Shown in pieces: positions 30,300-33,696 of a stretch of DNA of 33,696 nt (position 1 is its first letter; each line of letters begins with the position of its first letter). The position numbers and the translations under genes are program-made. The stretch spans positions 1-33,696 of the IMG/VR virus record IMGVR_UViG_3300047369_000061. One strand, given 5' to 3'. The stretch comes from a virus. The notes under the pieces were generated by a model, which had not been told where the DNA came from, ran no database searches, and saw only the letters and a program-made list of their open reading frames with translations.

Positions 30300-31151
30300 A
30301 TGGCAACAAATGTATTTTTTAATCATGCAGTAAATTCTGAACAACATCTCTATGAAGATTTAGTTGTTGAGTCTTTAAGAATGTATGGTCACGAGACAAT
30401 GTATCTACCTCGACAAGTTATCGAAGAGGATAGTATACTCAATGAAGATGTGCAATCTAAATTTGGTGATGCATACTCAGTTGAAATGTACATTGAGAAT
30501 ACAGATGGTTTCGAAGGCGAAGGCGACCTTATGTCTAAGTTTGGTTTACAGATTAGAGACCAGGCGACCTTTGTTATATCATTAAGAAGTTGGGAAAGAT
30601 TCATCTCACTAGACTCAAATCTCGCAACATCATTTAGACCAAACGAAGGAGATTTAATCTACTTCCCTCTTAGTGGTTCTATGTTTGAAATTAAATTTGT
30701 AGAACATGAAGACCCTTTCTATCAAGTAGGTAAACTGTTTGTATTTAAACTAAGATGTGAACTGTTTGAATACAGTCAAGAAGATTTCGATACTGGAATT
30801 GGTGACATAGACTTGATAGAAGATGAACAAGCATACTCATTGAATATGACAATGAACAATGGTAATGCAACAGACTATATTGCGAATGAAACTCTCGCAC
30901 TCAATGGTACAGTTGTTGCAGAAGTTGTATCTTGGAATCAACCGACAAGTAAACTTCTCGCAAAAGATATCACAACAACACTACAAGTTGGCGATGTATT
31001 AAATGGTGCCAATGGCGCAACATTTACTATCTCATCTATAGACGATAGAATGACATTCAACAATGATGCAGCCGCTCAGAACTTAGACTTTGAGAATAAA
31101 GATTCATCATACTTAGACTTATCAGAAACAAACCCATTTGGTGAACCATAA
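30300..31151 (+). CDS. gp14: Neck protein gp14
   Basis: 283 residues; T4 gp14 has 256. MATNVFFNHAVNSEQHLYEDLVVESLRMYGHETMYLPRQ is the conserved start. DAYSVEMYIENTDGFEGEGDLMSKFGLQIRDQATFVISLRSW and YFPLSGSMFEIKFVEHEDPFYQVG follow. The last ~90 residues include a beta module (VGDVLNGANGATFTISSID) like those repeated in the 2328-aa protein, which probably accounts for the extra length. It acts with gp13 at the head-tail joint. It lies six bases after gp13 and shares one base with the gp15 start (TAATG). Confidence 0.92.
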   Translation: MATNVFFNHAVNSEQHLYEDLVVESLRMYGHETMYLPRQVIEEDSILNEDVQSKFGDAYSVEMYIENTDGFEGEGDLMSKFGLQIRDQATFVISLRSWERFISLDSNLATSFRPNEGDLIYFPLSGSMFEIKFVEHEDPFYQVGKLFVFKLRCELFEYSQEDFDTGIGDIDLIEDEQAYSLNMTMNNGNATDYIANETLALNGTVVAEVVSWNQPTSKLLAKDITTTLQVGDVLNGANGATFTISSIDDRMTFNNDAAAQNLDFENKDSSYLDLSETNPFGEP

Positions 31152-32188
31152 TGTTCGGTACATATTTTTACAATGAAACTATTAAACGATGCGTATCAGT
31201 ATTTGGTACAATGTTTAATAACATTCAATTCAAGAAAATCAAATCAGACGGAACAGTCTTATCTTCTCCTATGGTACCAATATCATATGGTCCTAAACAA
31301 AAGTTTTTAGATAGAATTGCTGAAGAGGCGAATCTATCAGATAGAAATAGGAGTGCAATATCGTTGCCAAGGATGGCATTTGAATTGACAGGTTTTGAAT
31401 ATGATGTACAGAGACAACAGAACAAACTCATAAGGGCAGTCAAACCTATAATGGAAACAAATGGTAAAAAAGGTTTTCAATACGCACCTGCACCTTACAA
31501 TCTAAACTTCACATTAACTATTCTAACTAAGAATATGAATGATGCATTGCAAATCGTAGAACAGATACTACCTTACTTTCAACCAGAATATACAGTCACC
31601 ATGAAGATGGTTGATGATATGGCAGACCATAGAGATGTACCCATAATATTAAACTCAGTATCATTTCAAGATGACTATGAGGGTTCAATGGAAGATAGAA
31701 GAGTTATAGAATATACTTTAGACTTTACAATGAAGACATACTTCTTTGGTCCTATCTATACAGGCAATATCATTAAGAATGTTATTGAAAGAACTTATAT
31801 TGGAGATGGCAATAAAACATTTACATCATCAAATATAGGTGTATCAGGACTTGTTAAAGAAGTTAAACACTATGAACCTGCATTCCAAGAGTTATCAAAT
31901 GCAGTAAGTGACCTAAACATAATCACCTTCCCTAGTGCAATAAATAGTAAGATAAGTGTAGGAGATGAAGTATTTGGTACCAACTTAGATACCAATCCCA
32001 CAATAACCACAATTGCAACTAACAGAGAACAAATAACAGTTTCGGCTGCTGTGAACATGACCGATGCTAGTAATAAATTACTCTTTGTTGGTTCAGTCGA
32101 TGCAGACGATACTTTCGTTGTTGCAGAGAATGTATCTTTCTATGACGATGGTGTCAAAGATGATTACAGTGAAGAAGACAATAGTTAA
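31151..32188 (+). CDS. gp15: Tail sheath stabiliser and completion protein gp15
   Basis: 345 residues; T4 gp15 has 272. MFGTYFYNETIKRCVSVFGTMFNNIQFKK, then PISYGPKQKFLDRI, SISLPRMAFELTGFEYD, PYNLNFTLTILTKNMNDALQIVEQILPYF and VPIILNSVSFQDDYEGSMEDRRVIEYTLDFTMKTYFFGP are strong gp15 signatures. The protein caps the tail and fixes the sheath to the neck. The last ~95 residues (ISVGDEVFGTNLD, ISV and ITV strands, acidic end DDYSEEDNS) go beyond the T4 core and resemble the small beta modules of other structural proteins here. One-base overlap with gp14. Confidence 0.92.
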   Translation: MFGTYFYNETIKRCVSVFGTMFNNIQFKKIKSDGTVLSSPMVPISYGPKQKFLDRIAEEANLSDRNRSAISLPRMAFELTGFEYDVQRQQNKLIRAVKPIMETNGKKGFQYAPAPYNLNFTLTILTKNMNDALQIVEQILPYFQPEYTVTMKMVDDMADHRDVPIILNSVSFQDDYEGSMEDRRVIEYTLDFTMKTYFFGPIYTGNIIKNVIERTYIGDGNKTFTSSNIGVSGLVKEVKHYEPAFQELSNAVSDLNIITFPSAINSKISVGDEVFGTNLDTNPTITTIATNREQITVSAAVNMTDASNKLLFVGSVDADDTFVVAENVSFYDDGVKDDYSEEDNS

Positions 32189-32203
32189 TTATGAATGAAA
32201 TAG

Positions 32204-32704
32204 ATGAAAATAATAGATAATGCATTAGACCAAAACTACTTTAATGAACTAGTAGATAAATTTACTCATCCAACTTTTCCATATTTTTTAAATACAGTCA
32301 ATAGAGATGGTGATGAGATACAATTTGTACATGCATTATACTTTGACAATCAACCTCAGAGTGATGCATATGAGTGGATTGAACCATTATTAGATAAATT
32401 AAATGTTTGTTCTTTAGTGCGATGTAAACTTAATATGTTGCCAAGAACTGATACAATTATAAAAAATGAATTTCATGTGGACATTGAGACTGCACCAAAA
32501 AATTTAAAAACTGCATTGTTATACTTAAATACAAATAATGGATATACTATGCTAAAAGAATCAGATGAAATAGAATGTATTGATAGTGTTGCGAATAGAA
32601 TATTGATGTTTGATGGACATACACAACACACAGGTACAACCAATACATGTAGTAAAAAATATAGACATGTACTGAATATAGACTATTTCGAGGCAATAAC
32701 ATGA
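32204..32704 (+). CDS. Small 2OG-Fe(II) oxygenase between gp15 and gp16
   Basis: 166 residues. The HxD motif is His91-Val-Asp93 (NEFHVDI), the distal His142 lies in FDGHTQHTGTT, and Arg154 in KKYRHVLNIDY is the probable 2-oxoglutarate binder. The strand order TALLYLNTNNGYTML and NRILMFDG fits the compact phage-type oxygenases. It begins 15 bases after gp15 without a strong ribosome site and overlaps gp16 by four bases (ATGA), so it is coupled to the terminase genes. Its place inside the conserved gp15-gp16 interval is unlike T4. Substrate unknown. Confidence 0.75.
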   Translation: MKIIDNALDQNYFNELVDKFTHPTFPYFLNTVNRDGDEIQFVHALYFDNQPQSDAYEWIEPLLDKLNVCSLVRCKLNMLPRTDTIIKNEFHVDIETAPKNLKTALLYLNTNNGYTMLKESDEIECIDSVANRILMFDGHTQHTGTTNTCSKKYRHVLNIDYFEAIT

Positions 32705-33096
32705 ATGATATAGATGAAAAATTAGATGACCTTTTAAATATAGAATCGGACATCAAAGAAGAAACAAAGATAGTTAAACTTCCTTCTCGACATGAGAACA
32801 TGGAAACAGATTACAAATACGCTAGAGAAAATCTGTATGGACTCGTAGAAAGAGGACAAGATGCAATCGAAGGCATACTACAATTATCAAAAGAAACAGA
32901 ACACCCTCGTGCATACGAAGTTGCAGGTCAGTTAATTAAAACAGTAGGTGAAACAGCAGAGAAACTTATAGATTTACAGAGTAAATTGAAGAAGTTAGAG
33001 GGCGAAGAACAACAGAAGATAGGACAACAACACAATCATTTGTATGTTGGGTCAACTTCTGAATTACAAAAGTTCCTTAAGAAGAACAAAGACTAA
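32701..33096 (+). CDS. gp16: Terminase small subunit gp16
   Basis: 131 residues; T4 gp16 has 164. NMETDYKYARENLYGLVERGQDAIEGILQLSKETEHPRAYEVAGQLIKTVGETAEKLIDLQSKLKKLE is the conserved helical core (YARENLY, SEHPRAYEV-type motif). It is mostly alpha-helical and forms the ring that recognises viral DNA and regulates gp17. The C-terminus has a short basic end (FLKKNKD). It overlaps the oxygenase by ATGA and is followed three bases later by gp17, the standard order of the packaging genes. Confidence 0.92.
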   Translation: MNDIDEKLDDLLNIESDIKEETKIVKLPSRHENMETDYKYARENLYGLVERGQDAIEGILQLSKETEHPRAYEVAGQLIKTVGETAEKLIDLQSKLKKLEGEEQQKIGQQHNHLYVGSTSELQKFLKKNKD

Positions 33097-33099
33097 AAT

Positions 33100-33696
33100 A
33101 TGGTTCAAGCGAAGAACGAAGGTTACTTAGGTAACAATTTAATCAAAAGAGCAGGTGTAGAAACAAAGTATACACCAGAAGAGATAGCAGAATATCAAAA
33201 ATGTTCTGAGGATCCTTGCCACTTTATACAAAATTATTGTCAGATTATATCACTAGATGAAGGTCTAGTACCGTTTAAACTTCGTGGATATCAAGATAAA
33301 CTCATAAATCATTTTAATGACAATAGATTCAGTGTCATTCTTGCCGCCAGACAGAGTGGTAAATCAATTACATCATGTGCATATCTTTTATGGTATCTAT
33401 TGTTCACTCCAGAAGTCACCACAGCGATTCTGGCGAACAAAGGTGCGATTGCCAGAGAGATGGTGTCTCGTATTGTAACCATGTTGGAGACCGTGCCATT
33501 CTTCTTACAACCAGGCGTAAAGATTCTAAACAAAGGAAACATCGAGTTCGGCAATGATAGTAAACTGGTTGCAGCTGCCACATCTTCATCGTCCATTCGT
33601 GGTATGTCAATTAACATGTTGTACCTTGATGAGTTTGCTTTCGTAGAAGATGCAGAGACATTTTATACTGCTACATATCCTGTTGTCACATCTGGT
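33100..33696 (+). CDS. gp17: Terminase large subunit gp17 (3' truncated)
   Basis: The first 199 codons of the packaging motor ATPase; the frame is still open at the right edge. LRGYQDKLI (61-69) is the adenine-binding Q motif. AARQSGKS (82-89) is the Walker A with Lys88 and Ser89. MLYLDEFAF (173-181) is the Walker B, with Asp177 and the catalytic Glu178. The visible end, YPVVTSG, enters the coupling motif region. T4 gp17 is 610 residues, so about one third is present and the nuclease domain lies outside. The ATG at 33100 is three bases after gp16. Confidence 0.95.
   Translation, partial: MVQAKNEGYLGNNLIKRAGVETKYTPEEIAEYQKCSEDPCHFIQNYCQIISLDEGLVPFKLRGYQDKLINHFNDNRFSVILAARQSGKSITSCAYLLWYLLFTPEVTTAILANKGAIAREMVSRIVTMLETVPFFLQPGVKILNKGNIEFGNDSKLVAAATSSSSIRGMSINMLYLDEFAFVEDAETFYTATYPVVTSG

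Noticed and set aside
30291-30300. Late promoter before gp14 (AATAAATT)
   Set aside because: It lacks the final A of the consensus, lies within the 6-base gp13-gp14 junction and would start inside the gene; read-through from the gp13 promoter suffices.

Overview
The window is a stretch of a marine T4-like myovirus genome, AT-rich, with every gene on the + strand. The best anchors are a baseplate wedge gp8 at the left edge (5' truncated), the neck and tail-completion block gp13-gp14-gp15 (29478-32188), the small terminase gp16 (32701-33096) and the start of the large terminase gp17 (from 33100, cut by the right edge). The general look (DUF4815 structural giant, modular fibre genes, DUF6065-like protein, many 2OG-Fe(II) oxygenases, TATAAATA late promoters) fits a cyanomyophage or pelagimyophage. 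I cannot name the host from sequence alone.

Layout. 1-8241: gp8 and a 2328-residue virion protein with a Pro-Val linker. 8228-10874: a small conserved protein and an 810-aa fibre protein. 10885-13587: repeat proteins A and B. 13605-21119: eight structural or fibre proteins built from shared modules. 21152-24761: repeat proteins C and D; C ends in a Hint (intein-like) autoprocessing domain. 24799-29158: a glycosyltransferase, a probable tail-fibre assembly protein, two 2OG-Fe(II) oxygenases and a DUF6065-like protein. 29179-33696: a small membrane protein, gp13-gp14-gp15, a third oxygenase, gp16 and gp17. In T4 the gp8-to-gp13 interval holds gp9-gp12 and fibritin; here that slot holds the fibre array, the repeat proteins and the enzyme cassette.

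Most unusual content. Proteins A, B, C and D are built almost wholly from short proline-led units. Each unit starts x-P, ends in Gln or Arg, and is nearly always 8, 6 or 4 residues long, occasionally 10 or more, always an even number. Two dialects (one rich in YQHRSP, one rich in EPNIRNQQ) share this grammar. In A, B and C the repeat region closes with the same R-x-P-F-[I/T]-F cap. Directly downstream lie a glycosyltransferase and prolyl-hydroxylase-type oxygenases. I propose, as inference, a phage-encoded system for making, modifying and autoprocessing proline-repeat fibres.

Regulation. Eight late-promoter-like motifs (TATAAATA and variants) precede genes. Three of them place the predicted transcription start exactly on the A of the ATG, with no good Shine-Dalgarno, so those genes may be leaderless. 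Several other genes show the Shine-Dalgarno in the loop of a short hairpin against the start codon, most clearly at gp13 (9-bp stem) and at 14322 (8-bp stem). Two rho-independent terminators are clear, at 1204-1225 and 17259-17289. No intergenic gap exceeds 300 bases, and I saw no tRNA, CRISPR array, insertion sequence or reverse transcriptase.
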